This document shows positions 63,901-64,000 of a stretch of 64,000 bases of DNA, piece after piece. Made by a program: the position numbers and the translations under genes. Source of the DNA: Verrucomicrobiia bacterium (GTDB taxonomy: Bacteria; Verrucomicrobiota; Verrucomicrobiia; Limisphaerales; JADLHS01); assembly GCA_011525685.1 (NCBI GenBank), contig WYBW01000187.1, forward strand, positions 1-64,000. The letters are read 5' to 3'. The notes below the pieces were generated by a model. The model was given only the letters and a program-made list of their open reading frames with translations. It did not search any database and was not told where the DNA came from. Every line of letters starts with the position of its first letter. Within the stretch, counting starts at the first letter, position 1.

Positions 63901-64000
63901 TGGCGGTGGCGGAGATAACGCACGGTGGCGCCCTTGATGTTGACCGCCTTGATGTCCACGTCCAGCGGTTCGCTTGGCTGGGTTGCCGGTGGTGTGGCTT
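60906..64000 (-). CDS. AsmA family protein, 3' part (start beyond window)
   Basis: At least 1031 residues of a large AsmA-like protein; the 5' end runs off the right edge, and the GTG at 63959 is not its start. AsmA-type proteins bridge the periplasm and are linked to lipid transport and outer-membrane biogenesis. Features: AsmA-type repeats of amphipathic beta strands such as VNLTLADLRNGGKGKLDLSA, SFSVGQASGALAELNALAIK and the C-terminal block with SLGNLVTGLRG and VYDVAF-like strands (GVPGYKYDVAFNAQEVPLSP, LVNTFVPERKGQVSGTTTAR). A Ser/Pro/Thr/Gln-rich tail (PSTDTNQPSATATNQSPGLL) ends DLFRRPKKQ. Confidence 0.85.
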   Translation of the reverse strand, partial: ATPPATQPSEPLDVDIKAVNIKGATVRYLRHRQDGQDKVELDNVNLTLADLRNGGKGKLDLSAALALDKTAPEAAAAASVRALLNAGFGFELTQDLMPGSVKGNASFSVGQASGALAELNALAIKLDCDTTPTEIRQLALVFSRAGTSLGQMRLSGPFDAGKLEGKLKLEVLSLDRQVLNLAGAAAGVDFGTTIINATSDLELTKGGKQMAVAGQLKVDRFQLKQANQATPTLDLRCDYDLSVDQAAESALLKVLNLTGTQEGRPLLRTELTSPMAIRWGSTTDAMGDAALNVTLANLNLADWQAFAADLAPRGMVNARAKLLSQQGGKLLGFELESSVDDFAARLGSNEVSRVSLRALARGSAVDLKQIKLDSGRLDLGQQGQSALLVSGSGTFDTATQDADLQFTAQAVLARLLALMPQPDVTITNGALDFKGRLTGKDGQQTVTGQLALNDFTGRVADNQFAQFGTGADLDLAMKGQQIELRKLAGDVREAQNAGGRFEVTGRFDVETSAGQFALKLTDFNQHGLRPFLESALGDNKLVSVSLNTTASAKLEANGDLAVTADARLADLVVKDPAGTLPSSPLEASLRVDAGVAKDVAQVRQCLVTLTPTERAKNVLGLTGTVDYSRSNAITGSLKLESESLDVTRYYDLFAGETKPAEIKPAPPAAPPANQEPDAMNLPFDNFTFDARIGRFHLHEVDIANLEATAKLNGSQVLVKPFQLTLNGAPVGATVDLNLGVPGYKYDVAFNAQEVPLSPLVNTFVPERKGQVSGTTTARAQVKGEGITDASLQKNLAGEFNFATTNMNLSIADVRNPIVHSIINVVIGLPELIRNPAASLGNLVTGLRGGGARSGWADQLTSAPIDVMRVNAKAGSGRVNLEQAEVRSAAFQALASGQITLAPILTNSTVQIPVQVLLRRDMGDKIGLVTTDTPTNVTYVAMPQFLTMKGTVGKPDPDISKTALLVLGTKAGGALVKGIGGATGEKVGGALDTVGSLLGGGKPSTDTNQPSATATNQSPGLLDLFRRPKKQ

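Overview
The window is one contiguous piece of a GC-rich bacterial chromosome, most likely a member of Verrucomicrobiota (inference). It has pseudopilin-like proteins with an H-x9-DG C-terminal motif, Tat-exported Gfo/Idh/MocA oxidoreductases, a DUF1800/DUF1501 pair, a periplasmic sulfatase, beta-propeller/Y_Y_Y sensor kinases, a tricorn-type S41 peptidase, giant lamin-tail/CotH proteins and frequent GTG/TTG starts without Shine-Dalgarno sequences. No rRNA, tRNA, CRISPR array, prophage or replication origin was seen.

Layout. 0-9.5 kb: acyl-CoA ligase, RNase D, a divergent pseudopilin, an unrecognised 802-residue protein, a class V aminotransferase, a TM2 protein and an MnmC-like tRNA methyltransferase. 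9.5-23 kb: PolX, a hybrid histidine kinase, a pseudopilin, thiD, an isolated eboE, a sulfatase, and a propeller sensor kinase with its LuxR-type regulator. 23-32 kb: a small PVC-type protein, an oxidoreductase, tricorn protease and a three-gene unit (membrane protein, DUF1800, DUF1501). 32-36.5 kb: ACT protein, gnd and a lower-GC patch of tiny membrane-protein genes with hairpins. 36.5-46 kb: second oxidoreductase, rnhB, methyltransferase, YraN-like protein, a dead integrase fragment, Bax-inhibitor protein and an ABC-2 exporter operon. 46-64 kb: YeiH-type transporter, aldose epimerase, a coupled pair of large exported proteins (beta-helix and lamin-tail/CotH), a UvrD-type helicase and the 3' part of an AsmA-like gene that runs off the window.

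The most striking signal is a dense population of short perfect palindromes, usually in groups of two to five with unrelated stem sequences. They fill the longer intergenic spaces. Groups of the same kind also lie in frame inside at least five genes: the tRNA methyltransferase, tricorn protease, SAM methyltransferase, UvrD helicase, and the leader of the beta-helix protein. They add roughly 25-70 residues each without breaking the frame. This resembles in principle the protein-coding palindromic elements described in Rickettsia, but the sequences look different. It is the best candidate here for an undescribed system.
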